From Acetatifactor sp. (lineage in GTDB: Bacteria; Bacillota; Clostridia; Lachnospirales; Lachnospiraceae), in assembly GCA_024403365.1 (NCBI GenBank), contig JAKSRX010000004.1, positions 1-44,592 on the forward strand: a stretch of DNA of 44,592 nt, written 5' to 3'. Positions 33,813-42,490 of this stretch are shown here, piece by piece. Each line of letters opens with the position of its first letter. Within the stretch, counting starts at the first letter, position 1. The position numbers and the translations under genes were made by a program. Under the pieces are notes generated by a model, which was not told the origin of the DNA, made no database searches, and saw only the letters and a list, made by a program, of their open reading frames with translations.

Positions 33813-35594
33813 TTACATTGCGGTCAGTTCCTGCTCCAGCTGCTGCTTCTCGTAGATGTGTGCGTAGAAGCCGCCCAGAGCCAAGAGTTCCTCGTGGGTG
33901 CCGTACTCGGTGAGTTCGCCTTCCGTCAGCACGGCAACGTGATCAGCCTGCTGCAGGGTGGAGATACGATGGGCAATGACGATGGTGGTCTTGCCTTCGC
34001 GCAGGCGCAGGATATTTTTTAAGATCTTCTCCTCGGTGTCGGTATCTACCGCGGAGAGGGAGTCATCCAGAATCAGTACAGCGGAATCCATGAGCAGGGC
34101 TCTTGCGATGGAGCTTCTCTGCTTCTGACCGCCGGAAAGGGTCACACCGCGCTCACCAACAACAGTGCCGTAGTTTTCGGGGAAATCCATGATGTTGTCG
34201 TGAATGCAGGAATCCTTGGCTGCCTGCTGTACCTGCTCGTGAAGTTCGGGATGCTCGGAGATACGCTCTTCCAGACCGAAAGCGATATTTTCCTCCAGAG
34301 TGTCGGAGAACAGGAAGTTATCCTGAGGGACGTAAGCGATATTTTTGTGCAGAGCCTTCAAAGGGATCTGGCGAATACCGGTATCATCCAGGAGGATCAT
34401 GCCCTCTTCGCAATCGTATACGCGAAGCAGGAGATTTGCCAGGGTGGACTTACCACTGCCGGTACGGCCCAGGATTCCCAGCATCTCGCCGGACTTGATA
34501 TGCAGATCGATATTTTTAAGGACGGGAGTCTCACTGTCGGGATAGGTGAAGCTTAAGTTTTTCAGGGTGATGTCGCCGGTTAGCACCGCATCCTCTGCCA
34601 TTGCGGGCATCTCGCTGTCGGTGATGTCGGCGGTGGCGTCGAAGATCACCTTGATACGACCGAAAGCAGCCGCAGCCTGGCTGAAGGAGTTGATACAGTC
34701 ACCGCAGGCGATCATAGGCCACACCAGCATACCGATGTAGGACTGGAAAGCGACGAACTGACCGATGGTGACCTGACCGTTCAGGACCATTTTACCACCG
34801 GCGATCAATGTGACCAAAAGGCTGATACCGGTGATGGCATCCAGACAGGGACCGAACAGGGTACGAAGTTTGATGACGGAGAGGTTTTTCTCCATACAAT
34901 CGATGCCGGCCTTCTCTAAGGAAGCGAAATCCTCTTCCTCCTGCACGAAAGCCTTCAGCACGCGAATGCCTGCCAGACTTTCCTGCACCTTATCGGAAAG
35001 GTGGGAGAATGCATCCTGACGTCTGGTCTGACGCTTCTTGGACTCGATGCCGTAGAAATAGCAGCCGATAGCCACCAGGATCAGGGGAAGAAATGCCAGA
35101 ACGGTAAGGCGCAGATCTACATAGACGATCATCTTCACCAGAACCATGAGGGTCATGCCGATGGCATCAAAGGTGGTGATGACAGCCATACCTACCGCCA
35201 TACGGATAGCCTGCAGATCGTTGGTGAAATGAGCCATCATGTCGCCGGTCTTATGTTTGTTGTAAAAACGGGAAGATAATGTCTCGATATGTTCGAACAT
35301 GTCGCCGCGGATGCGATATTCCACGCCGCGGGAAGCGCCGATGATAAAGAATCTCCAGCCGAAACGACCGATCATGATGATCGCGCCGGCGAACAGGAGC
35401 TTTAACAGGATCTTTTTGACACCCGCCATACCGAAGGCACCGATGGTCAATCCGTCGATGATCTCACCGGTATACTGGGGCACATATACATTAGCCAGAT
35501 CTACGGCGATCAGCATGATGATACCGATCAGGTAATTCCACTTGTATCGCCAGAGATAGGGCATTAAGGAAAAACTTTTGTTGTCTTTTTTCAT
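33813..35594 (-). CDS. ABC exporter subunit with non-catalytic Walker B (heterodimer, half 1)
   Basis: 593 residues: six membrane segments, Walker A GRTGSGKST (376-384), canonical signature LSGGQ (486-490) and Walker B VLILDD with D511 in place of the catalytic Glu. Paired with the 589-residue subunit it makes one consensus and one degenerate ATP site. The ATG overlaps the stop of the HD protein gene (ATGA), so expression is coupled. Substrate unknown. Confidence 0.95.
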   Translation of the reverse strand: MKKDNKSFSLMPYLWRYKWNYLIGIIMLIAVDLANVYVPQYTGEIIDGLTIGAFGMAGVKKILLKLLFAGAIIMIGRFGWRFFIIGASRGVEYRIRGDMFEHIETLSSRFYNKHKTGDMMAHFTNDLQAIRMAVGMAVITTFDAIGMTLMVLVKMIVYVDLRLTVLAFLPLILVAIGCYFYGIESKKRQTRRQDAFSHLSDKVQESLAGIRVLKAFVQEEEDFASLEKAGIDCMEKNLSVIKLRTLFGPCLDAITGISLLVTLIAGGKMVLNGQVTIGQFVAFQSYIGMLVWPMIACGDCINSFSQAAAAFGRIKVIFDATADITDSEMPAMAEDAVLTGDITLKNLSFTYPDSETPVLKNIDLHIKSGEMLGILGRTGSGKSTLANLLLRVYDCEEGMILLDDTGIRQIPLKALHKNIAYVPQDNFLFSDTLEENIAFGLEERISEHPELHEQVQQAAKDSCIHDNIMDFPENYGTVVGERGVTLSGGQKQRSSIARALLMDSAVLILDDSLSAVDTDTEEKILKNILRLREGKTTIVIAHRISTLQQADHVAVLTEGELTEYGTHEELLALGGFYAHIYEKQQLEQELTAM

Positions 35595-36016
35595 AATAAA
35601 ATATCCAGTGCTTTTTTATATTTTTCCGCTCTCTTAAGGTCCTTCTCGGTGACTGTGTCGAGGCGGGTCAGGTCTGAGTTGTGGGTGAGGTCAGAGATCT
35701 TGACGGCTCTGGCCAGAGGATTACTTTTCAGGGTACGAACGTAATCCAGATAAGGAACGTCATCGGAGTGGGTCATCATCTGAACCGCGTCCACGACTTC
35801 CTTTGGGAAGCCTAAGGAAAGCAGTTCCTCAGCGGTGGTATCGGTGTCCTCTAAGATATCATGAAGCAGTGCCACGCAGCAGCTGGCTTCATCGGTCATG
35901 GACTCCGCCACATGAAAGGGGTGGAAAGGATAGGGGATGCCTTGCTTATCCACCTGATCCTTGTGCCGCTCAAAACAGAGCTTCATGGCTTTCTTGGTCA
36001 AATCAGTATAGATCAT
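35591..36016 (-). CDS. Mesh1/RelA-type HD hydrolase (small alarmone hydrolase-like)
   Basis: 141 residues from ATG 36016, chosen because AAAGGAG lies just upstream; a start at 36106 would run into the ABC-F gene. Metal and catalytic residues of the RelA/SpoT HD domain are present: H35 (HPFHVAE), H52-D53 and E56-D57 (LLHDILEDTDT), and D109 (KISDLTHN). By analogy with Mesh1 it could remove pyrophosphate from (p)ppGpp or act on a related nucleotide; no synthetase domain is present. It sits between an ABC-F gene and an exporter pair, overlapping the latter by four bases. Confidence 0.85.
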   Translation of the reverse strand: MIYTDLTKKAMKLCFERHKDQVDKQGIPYPFHPFHVAESMTDEASCCVALLHDILEDTDTTAEELLSLGFPKEVVDAVQMMTHSDDVPYLDYVRTLKSNPLARAVKISDLTHNSDLTRLDTVTEKDLKRAEKYKKALDILL

Positions 36017-36032
36017 GGACGACTCCTTTCCA

Positions 36033-37589
36033 CTAAAATACCTTGGTGGTCCACTTGGTGCAATCCCAGACATCGGTAGCCAGTCCGTCATAAAATTCAG
36101 GCTCATGGCAGACCATCAGGATGCTTCCCTTGTATTCCTTCAGGGAGCGCTTCAGTTCCTCCTTGGCATCTACGTCCAGGTGGTTGGTAGGCTCGTCCAG
36201 AAGCAGGATATTGGTGTCGCGGTTTAATAACTTACAGAGGCGGACCTTAGCCTGCTCGCCACCGGAGAGTACCTTCACGCGGCTCTCGATGTGCTTGGTG
36301 GTAAGTCCGCATTTAGCCAGAGCGGAACGGACTTCATACTGGGTAAATCCGGGGAATTCCTGCCAGATCTCCTCGATACAGCTGTTGTCGCCGCTGCCGG
36401 ACATCTCCTGCTCGAAGTAGCCGATCTCCAAGTAGTCGCCCTGTTCCACGGTGCCGGAGATAGGTTTGATCAGACCTAAGATGCTCTTCAGCAAGGTGGT
36501 CTTACCGATACCGTTGGCGCCGGTGAGAACAATCTTCTGACCGCGCTCCATGGAAAGGTTCAGGGGTTTGCTCAGGGGCTCATCATAACCGATCACCAGA
36601 TCATGGGTCTCGAAAATGATACGGCCGGGAGTGCGGGCTTCTTTAAAGTAGAACTCGGGCTTGGGTTTCTCTGCCGCAAGCTCGATCACATCCATCTTGT
36701 CTAACTTCTTCTGGCGGGACATGGCCATATTTCTGGTGGAAACACGGGCCTTGTTTCGTGCTACGAAGTCTTTTAAGTCTGCGATCTCCTTCTGCTGCTT
36801 GTTGTAGGCAGCCTCCAGCTGAGACTTCTTCATGGCGTAGACTTCCTGGAACTTGTCGTAGTCGCCTACGTAGCGGGTCAGGGTCTGATTATCCATGTGA
36901 TAGATCAGGTTGATAACACTGTTCAGGAAAGGAATGTCATGGCTGATCAGGATGAAAGCATTCTCATACTCGTTCAGATAACGCTTCAGCCACTCGATGT
37001 GCTCTGCATCCAGATAGTTGGTAGGCTCGTCCAATAGCAGGATGTCGGGCTTCTCCAACAGAAGCTTACCCAGCAGAACTTTGGTTCTCTGACCGCCGGA
37101 AAGTTCGGTCACATCCCGGTCTAAGCCGATGTCCATTAGGCCCAAAGCTCTCGCAACTTCCTCTACCTTGGCATCGATCATGTAGAAATCGTGCATGGTC
37201 AGCAGATCCTGCAGAGTACCGGTCTCCTCCAGATAGGTCTCCAACTCCTCGGGAGTGCAGTCCCCCATCTTTTCGTAGATCTCATTCATTTCCTTTTCCA
37301 TGTCGTACAGGAAATCGAAGGCGGAAGACAATACCTGGCGGATGGTCATACCGGCAGTCAGCACGGTATGCTGGTCCAAATAGCCTACGCGGACATTCTT
37401 AGCCCACTCGATCTTACCTTCATCGGGCATCAACTTGTTGGTGATGATATTCATGAAGGTGGATTTGCCTTCGCCGTTGGCACCGATCAGGCCGATATGC
37501 TCGCCCTTTAACAGGCGGAAACTAACGTCGTTGAAGATGGCGCGGTCGCCGAAACCATGGGTCAGATGTTCTACATTTAAAATGCTCAT
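36033..37589 (-). CDS. ABC-F family ATPase
   Basis: 518 residues: two ABC domains in one chain without membrane segments. Walker A GANGEGKST (36-44) and GANGIGKTT; signatures LSGGQRTK and LSGGEQAK; Walker B LLLDEPTNYLD and LLLDEPTNHLD. A basic linker joins them (KSQLEAAYNKQQKEIADLKD). ABC-F proteins act on ribosomes as translation factors or antibiotic-resistance proteins; this one looks like the common YbiT/YkpA-type housekeeping group, though the exporter downstream leaves a resistance role open. First gene of the operon; the HD gene begins 17 bases after its stop. Confidence 0.95.
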   Translation of the reverse strand: MSILNVEHLTHGFGDRAIFNDVSFRLLKGEHIGLIGANGEGKSTFMNIITNKLMPDEGKIEWAKNVRVGYLDQHTVLTAGMTIRQVLSSAFDFLYDMEKEMNEIYEKMGDCTPEELETYLEETGTLQDLLTMHDFYMIDAKVEEVARALGLMDIGLDRDVTELSGGQRTKVLLGKLLLEKPDILLLDEPTNYLDAEHIEWLKRYLNEYENAFILISHDIPFLNSVINLIYHMDNQTLTRYVGDYDKFQEVYAMKKSQLEAAYNKQQKEIADLKDFVARNKARVSTRNMAMSRQKKLDKMDVIELAAEKPKPEFYFKEARTPGRIIFETHDLVIGYDEPLSKPLNLSMERGQKIVLTGANGIGKTTLLKSILGLIKPISGTVEQGDYLEIGYFEQEMSGSGDNSCIEEIWQEFPGFTQYEVRSALAKCGLTTKHIESRVKVLSGGEQAKVRLCKLLNRDTNILLLDEPTNHLDVDAKEELKRSLKEYKGSILMVCHEPEFYDGLATDVWDCTKWTTKVF

Positions 37590-37632
37590 TCTTTTCGTAC
37601 CTCTATATTTTCCTTGAAATAAAACTCATTTT

Positions 37633-37661
37633 ATCATAATATAAGTAAATAAAAAAGTCTA
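37633..37661 (-). promoter_or_regulatory. Possible promoter of the ABC-F operon
   Basis: On the minus strand: TAGACT (37661-37656), 17-base spacer, TATGAT (37638-37633), about 44 bases before the ATG at 37589. Confidence 0.5.
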
Positions 37662-37726
37662 TGTAAGAAACAGCGAAATTGCTGTATATTTCAGCGATTC
37701 AGGCTCGAAAATGACGGAGTGAAGGT

Positions 37727-39130
37727 ATGATATTTGACAGTATAGTCTTTCTGTTTCGGTTTTTGCCTGCGTTTATCATCTGTTATTTTCTGGCTCCCGG
37801 GGTGATGAAGAAGATCGTCCTCCTTGCAGGGAGTCTTGTTTTTTATGCCTGGGGAGAACCTGTTTATTGCGTTCTTTTGCTCTTTACCATTCTGGCAGAC
37901 TATCTGTGCGGTCTTCTTATGGATCGTTTCCGCAGAATGAAAAGAGTCTTCATAGTCTTCGGCGCAGCGGTGAATCTGGGGATATTGCTTGCCTTTGTCT
38001 ATGGCGGGGAGCTTATGACATTGGCCGGTTCACTGACGGGAGCGGAACTTCCCGCCTGGCAGTTCCCTCTGCCTCTAGGCCTCCCTTTCTACACCCTGCG
38101 GACCCTTTCCTATCTGATCAATGTCTATCGCGGCGAAGTGAAGAGCTGCCGCAACCTTCTTGATTATGGTGTCTATATCTCCATGTTCCCTTACCTGATC
38201 GGAGGACCGGTCACAGACTACAGGGATATGCAGGAGCAGCTTGCAAGCCCCAAGGTGACCATCGCCAATATCAGCGAAGGTCTCAAGCGTTTGTGCTTCG
38301 GTCTGGGCAAAAAGGTCCTGCTGGCGGACCGCCTGGGCGAACTCTGGATGGAGATCTCCCATGCAGAGCTCACGGGAATCAGTACGGCTTCCGCCTGGCT
38401 TGGCATGATCGCATTCGCACTGCAGATGTATTTTACCTTCTCGGGCTTCTCCGATATGGCCATCGGTCTTGCCAAGATCATCGGCTTTACCCTGCCTGAG
38501 AATTTCAATTATCCTTATATTTCCGCCTCAGTCTCCGAGTTTTTCAGCAAATGGTTCATCTCTTTGACAGATTGGCTGAAAAACTATTTCTACACGCCCC
38601 TTGCGGGAAAGAAGAAACCTTTGGTGCGCAGAGTGCTGGCGATCCTGTTAGCCGGTGCTTTCATGAGTATCTGGTACGGTACCGGTGTGACGGTGCTGGT
38701 GGGCTGCGTATGGCTGGCCTTCTGGTTTATGCTGGAACAGGTGCTGCTGCAGGATGTGCTTCAGGGCTTCGTACGTCCCGTGGGCATGCTCTATACGGCT
38801 CTGGTCATGATGATCGGGCTGGTATTTGTGGGTACCGAGACCCTTCCCGAGACCCTGCAATATCTGAAATTGATGGCCGGTTTCGGCAAACTCATTGACC
38901 GACAGGCCTTTTTCCTTTGCAAAGAGTATCTGTTCGTGCTGGTTCTCGGCGCCTCCGCATGTACTCCTTTGTATTCCGATGTGGCTACGAAACTGAAAAC
39001 TTCCGGTACAGGTCGAGGCATCGCTCTGTATCGCCTTGGGGAAAAGGTCATTCCTCCCGTGATCCTGCTGCTTTCCATAGCGGGGATCGCCGGCGGAACC
39101 TATCATCCCTTCTTATTCTTCGGATTATAA
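37727..39130 (+). CDS. MBOAT (AlgI/DltB-like) membrane protein lacking the conserved histidines
   Basis: 467 residues, about ten membrane segments, with the MBOAT layout: LPFYTLRTLSYLINVYRGE, FSGFSDMAIGLAKIIGF and PENFNYPYI. The family transfers acyl groups to extracellular polysaccharides. In this copy the WHISLS motif is KWFISLTDW (F277), the following RDYLYIPLGG is KNYFYTPLAG, and the catalytic WHG is IWYGT (Y317); the second WHG is also absent. Each substitution is a clear codon in an intact frame. It may be a structural partner, a channel, or use other chemistry. A DHHW/AlgJ-like gene follows 9 bases later, the usual MBOAT partner. Start ATG follows GAAGGT. Confidence 0.9.
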   Translation: MIFDSIVFLFRFLPAFIICYFLAPGVMKKIVLLAGSLVFYAWGEPVYCVLLLFTILADYLCGLLMDRFRRMKRVFIVFGAAVNLGILLAFVYGGELMTLAGSLTGAELPAWQFPLPLGLPFYTLRTLSYLINVYRGEVKSCRNLLDYGVYISMFPYLIGGPVTDYRDMQEQLASPKVTIANISEGLKRLCFGLGKKVLLADRLGELWMEISHAELTGISTASAWLGMIAFALQMYFTFSGFSDMAIGLAKIIGFTLPENFNYPYISASVSEFFSKWFISLTDWLKNYFYTPLAGKKKPLVRRVLAILLAGAFMSIWYGTGVTVLVGCVWLAFWFMLEQVLLQDVLQGFVRPVGMLYTALVMMIGLVFVGTETLPETLQYLKLMAGFGKLIDRQAFFLCKEYLFVLVLGASACTPLYSDVATKLKTSGTGRGIALYRLGEKVIPPVILLLSIAGIAGGTYHPFLFFGL

Positions 39131-39139
39131 GGAGGGCCC

Positions 39140-40252
39140 ATGAACGAGAAAAGAAATCATTTATTTACCATATGTGTCATCGCTTTCGTACTCTTTGCCT
39201 TCGCCTGGGCAGACCTTGTGCAGGACAGCGGTAAGATCGCCACGGCGGATAATGCCAAGCCGGTCTTTACCTGGGAGGCTTTCGTCAGCGGAACCTATGC
39301 ATCAGAGTACGACGCCTTCGCCAGAGAGACCTTTGTCAGCAAGGCGAAATGGGTGAAACTGCAGACTTCTATGGATCTGCTGGCCGGCAAGGAAGAACTT
39401 CAGGGCATCTACCTGGGCAAGGGCGGATACCTGTTTGAAAAATATGCGCCTTCCGCGAAGACTCTGGATGAACTGGGCGGAAAACTGCAGAAATTAAAGA
39501 AACTGACGGATGACTGGAATGCCACCGTAATGTTGATTCCCAGCGCGGATAATATCCTGCGCCGCAAGCTCCCCGATGGAGCACCTTACTTCGATGAGAC
39601 CGGATTCCTGGAGCAGGCTGCGATGGTTCTGGGTGAGGAGCATTACGTGGATGTGTATTCCGTGCTGAACGAGCACCAGGGAGAGGCGGTATATTACAAG
39701 ACCGACGAACACTGGACGGCATTGGCGGCCTTTTATACTTATCCCGCCTGGGCAGAGATCGCCAAGAAGCCCCGCTTCCCCTATTACAGAAAAGACGAAG
39801 TGGTTCTGGAGGGAAACTGTGTGGGTGAATTGCAGCGCCGCACCAGGACGGAGGGAAGTTTCGACAGAGTGTCTTATTTCCCGGAGACGGAGCGAAGACT
39901 CCTTTCCGTGATTTACGATTTCCAGACAGAGCGTGAGACTATGTTCAATACCCAGTGGCTGGATGAGGGAGATCCCAATGCGGTATTTCTGGATGATGAG
40001 CATGTGTTCACCAAGATCGTATCCAATCGAAAGAACGGCAAGAAACTGTTTGTTTTGAAGGATTCCTACGGGGATTGTTTCCTGCCTTTCCTTTTGCCTC
40101 ATTACGAGACCATCTATGTGATGGAACTGGAAGGCTACAAGGATGATCCGGAAATCTTTATGAAGGGCTTCGGTCACCCGGATACTATGGATGTTCTGAT
40201 CCTGTACGGCGTCAGACATTTCATGGAAAGCTTTGATTATACCACTGAATAA
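39140..40252 (+). CDS. DHHW/AlgJ-like SGNH acetyltransferase-type protein
   Basis: 370 residues with one N-terminal membrane anchor (about 8-25) and an external domain. Catalytic motifs of the AlgJ/AlgX/DHHW group are kept: D189-E-H191-W (TDEHWTALAAF) and the nucleophile S309 (LKDSYGDCF). In known systems the MBOAT passes acetyl groups across the membrane and this protein places them on the polymer. Here the enzyme looks intact although its MBOAT partner does not. AAGGAGGG precedes the ATG. Confidence 0.9.
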   Translation: MNEKRNHLFTICVIAFVLFAFAWADLVQDSGKIATADNAKPVFTWEAFVSGTYASEYDAFARETFVSKAKWVKLQTSMDLLAGKEELQGIYLGKGGYLFEKYAPSAKTLDELGGKLQKLKKLTDDWNATVMLIPSADNILRRKLPDGAPYFDETGFLEQAAMVLGEEHYVDVYSVLNEHQGEAVYYKTDEHWTALAAFYTYPAWAEIAKKPRFPYYRKDEVVLEGNCVGELQRRTRTEGSFDRVSYFPETERRLLSVIYDFQTERETMFNTQWLDEGDPNAVFLDDEHVFTKIVSNRKNGKKLFVLKDSYGDCFLPFLLPHYETIYVMELEGYKDDPEIFMKGFGHPDTMDVLILYGVRHFMESFDYTTE

Positions 40253-40271
40253 GAAATGAACGGAGACAGAA

Positions 40272-40925
40272 ATGAGATCAGTTATCTTTGATATGGACGG
40301 CATTCTGTTTGACACGGAAAAACTGTGTATGGACAGCTGGATCGCTGTGGCAGACAGACATGGCCTGCCGGATATGGAGATCGTTTTCCCCAAGTGCATC
40401 GGTACCAACGCCAACGACAGTAAAGAGATCGTGCTGGAGGCCTACGGCAGAGACTTTGATTACGATGCTTTCAAGGTGGAAGCGAGCAAATGGTTCTGGG
40501 ACTATATCGACAGAGAAGGATTGCCCATCAAACCGGGTGTGAAGGAACTGCTGGCATGGATGAAGGCGGAGAACTGGGAGATCGGACTGGCATCCTCCAC
40601 AAAGCGTTCCAGTGTGTTAAACTGCCTGGAAAAAGCTGAGATCCTGGACTATTTCAAGGTGGTGATCACCGGAGATATGGTGGAACATTCCAAACCGTTG
40701 CCGGATATTTACCTCATCGCCTGCGAAAAACTGGGTGTGGACCCCAGGGCTACCTATGCGATTGAGGATTCCCCCAACGGGATCCGTTCCGCCCATGCGG
40801 CAGGCATGTTTCCCCTGATGGTGCCGGATCTGATCGCACCTACCGATGAGATGAGAGAACTATCCACCGGCATTTTCAAGGATCTTTATGAAGTACAGAA
40901 GTATCTGGCAGAAGTAGAGGAGTAA
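40272..40925 (+). CDS. HAD-family phosphatase (beta-phosphoglucomutase-like)
   Basis: 217 residues. HAD motif I D7-x-D9 (FDMDGILFDTE), motif II S108 (ASST), motif III K141 (SKPLPD) and motif IV E165-D166 (IEDSPNG). A helical cap lies between motifs I and II, as in beta-phosphoglucomutase and sugar-phosphate phosphatases. The substrate is probably a small sugar phosphate. The rsmA gene begins three bases after the stop, so the two are co-translated. Confidence 0.94.
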   Translation: MRSVIFDMDGILFDTEKLCMDSWIAVADRHGLPDMEIVFPKCIGTNANDSKEIVLEAYGRDFDYDAFKVEASKWFWDYIDREGLPIKPGVKELLAWMKAENWEIGLASSTKRSSVLNCLEKAEILDYFKVVITGDMVEHSKPLPDIYLIACEKLGVDPRATYAIEDSPNGIRSAHAAGMFPLMVPDLIAPTDEMRELSTGIFKDLYEVQKYLAEVEE

Positions 40926-40928
40926 CCT

Positions 40929-41783
40929 ATGGCAAATCTTGGTATACCGAAAAATACCATTGAGGTATTGCAGAAATACAATTTTAATTTTCAGAAGAAA
41001 TTCGGTCAGAACTTCCTGATCGACACCACCGTGTTGGATCGAATCATCGAAGCGGCGGAGATCACAAAGGATGACTGCGTGCTGGAGATTGGGCCCGGAA
41101 TCGGAACCATGACCCAGTATCTGGCGGAGAGCGCCAGGGAAGTCATCGCCGTGGAGATCGACAAGAACCTGATCCCGATCCTGAAGGACACCCTGTCCGC
41201 CTACGATAATGTCACGGTCATCAACGATGACATTCTGAAGGTGGATGTGGCGAAGATCTGTGAGGAAAAGAACGGCGGACGCCCCATCAAAGTTGTGGCA
41301 AACCTGCCTTATTACATCACCACCCCTATCATTATGGGACTTTTCGAGAATCACATTCCCTTGAAGAGCATCACCATCATGGTGCAGAAAGAGGTAGCGG
41401 ACCGCATGCAGGTAGGCCCCGGCACCAAGGATTACGGCGCACTTTCTCTGGCTGTGCAGTATTATGCTAAGCCTCAGATCGTGGCAAATGTTCCCCCCAA
41501 CTGCTTCATGCCCAGACCTAATGTAGGCAGTGCGGTGATCCGACTCACCCGCTACGAGGAGCCTCCCGTGAAGGTGGAGGATGAGAAAAAGATGTTCGCG
41601 CTGATCCGTGCTTCCTTCAACCAGCGCAGAAAGACCCTGGTGAACGGACTGGGAAATGCTCAGGGACTGAATATCTCCAAGGATCGTGTGGCTCAGGTCC
41701 TGGAGGAGATGCAGCTTTCCCCCACCATCCGAGGCGAGGCACTGACCCTGGAGCAGTTCGCGGAACTGGCGAATCGTTTATAA
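40929..41783 (+). CDS. rsmA: 16S rRNA dimethyladenosine methyltransferase
   Basis: 284 residues, the family's usual length. FGQNFLID (about 25-32), SAM-binding EIGPGIGT (about 53-60), acidic AVEIDKN, and catalytic NLPYYI (125-130). KsgA/RsmA dimethylates two adjacent adenosines near the 3' end of 16S rRNA during small-subunit assembly. The C-terminal helical domain is present (SFNQRRKTLVNGLG). Also known as ksgA. Confidence 0.97.
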   Translation: MANLGIPKNTIEVLQKYNFNFQKKFGQNFLIDTTVLDRIIEAAEITKDDCVLEIGPGIGTMTQYLAESAREVIAVEIDKNLIPILKDTLSAYDNVTVINDDILKVDVAKICEEKNGGRPIKVVANLPYYITTPIIMGLFENHIPLKSITIMVQKEVADRMQVGPGTKDYGALSLAVQYYAKPQIVANVPPNCFMPRPNVGSAVIRLTRYEEPPVKVEDEKKMFALIRASFNQRRKTLVNGLGNAQGLNISKDRVAQVLEEMQLSPTIRGEALTLEQFAELANRL

Positions 41784-41809
41784 GCATAATAGACACGAAG
41801 AGAGTATGG

Positions 41810-41843
41810 AAAAGACATTTTGCGCAATACAGGTGTCTTTTTT
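41810..41843 (+). terminator. Probable terminator after rsmA
   Basis: AAAAGACA (41810-41817) pairs with TGTCTTTT (41834-41841), 16-base loop, T-run to 41843. A weaker stem than the others in the window. Confidence 0.55.
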
Positions 41844-41875
41844 ATATTGGAATGGCGGGCTAAAAATTGGTATCT

Positions 41876-41884
41876 CGTGGATAA
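41876..41884 (-). promoter_or_regulatory. DnaA box, minus strand (8/9)
   Basis: CGTGGATAA, the complement of TTATCCACG; one base from the consensus TTATCCACA. It faces the perfect box at 41904. Confidence 0.6.
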
Positions 41885-41903
41885 GTTTCGTAATATTGCA
41901 CAG

Positions 41904-41912
41904 TTATCCACA
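41904..41912 (+). promoter_or_regulatory. Perfect DnaA box
   Basis: TTATCCACA, the consensus. It sits inside an inverted repeat GCACAGT (41898-41904) and ACTGTGC (41914-41920). The extended -10 promoter lies about 80 bases downstream. Confidence 0.7.
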
Positions 41913-41992
41913 GACTGTGCCCGTGCATCATATGTAAAATATAGAGAATTGAGTAGAAAATGGTCATTATTCGCAAAATATGTGCAACAGTA

Positions 41993-42001
41993 TGATATAA
42001 T
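41993..42001 (+). promoter_or_regulatory. Extended -10 promoter
   Basis: TGATATAAT, a perfect extended -10 with TATAAT at 41996-42001; no good -35. Transcription would start near 42008, about 40 bases before the ATG at 42048. Confidence 0.6.
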
Positions 42002-42047
42002 ATATAAGATGCCCATATTAGTCGCTGACAGCAACTCGGAGAGAAGA

Positions 42048-42479
42048 ATGACAGATAAAGAGTTTCGACAGTTAAAGAGAAGTGAATTGATCGACATTAT
42101 TTATGAATATCAGAAGCAGGAAAAGCAGATGCAGGAAGAGATTCGAAAACTGCGTGCAAAACTCCGTTCCAGAAATTTAAAGATCCAGGATGCGGGATCT
42201 ATTGCGGAGGCGACTGCCGGCCTGAGCGGTATCTTTCAGGTGGCCCAGAAGACAGCGGATGCCTATTTGGAGCACATCTATGCCGCGGGTGAGGAGACGG
42301 AACGTGCCTGTGAGCAAATGATCAAAGAGGCGAAAGACGAGGCAAGAGTGATCCTGGAGACTGCCAGAAGAGAGGCAGAAAGATACGGAAGCACCCACAC
42401 CTATGAGAGACCGATCAGCGATTCCGATTCCGGAGAGGATGACGATGGCGGAGATGAGTTTGAATATATTGACTGCTAA
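42048..42479 (+). CDS. Coiled-coil protein of unknown function
   Basis: 143 residues from ATG 42048, with CGGAGAGAAG before it and the promoter at 41993-42001 upstream; the frame extends farther up but only with start codons before that promoter. Residues about 10-45 and 75-115 are charged helices likely to form coiled coils (KQEKQMQEEIRKLRAKLRSR). The C-terminal tail is acidic (about 122-143, SDSGEDDDGGDEF). Cytoplasmic, no membrane segment. I recognise no family; the shape recalls DivIVA-like or scaffold proteins, with no firm support. First gene of an operon with signal peptidase and a surface protein, and preceded by two DnaA boxes. Confidence 0.82.
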   Translation: MTDKEFRQLKRSELIDIIYEYQKQEKQMQEEIRKLRAKLRSRNLKIQDAGSIAEATAGLSGIFQVAQKTADAYLEHIYAAGEETERACEQMIKEAKDEARVILETARREAERYGSTHTYERPISDSDSGEDDDGGDEFEYIDC

Positions 42480-42490
42480 GGAATATTGTT

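Noticed and set aside
41876..41912. Chromosomal replication origin
   Set aside because: Only two DnaA boxes, no dnaA or dnaN gene and no clear unwinding element with box clusters; a regulatory or titration site is more likely.
41820..42047. Upstream extension of the coiled-coil gene to a TTG at 41820
   Set aside because: It would begin before the promoter at 41993-42001 and cover the DnaA boxes and the rsmA terminator; no ribosome binding site.
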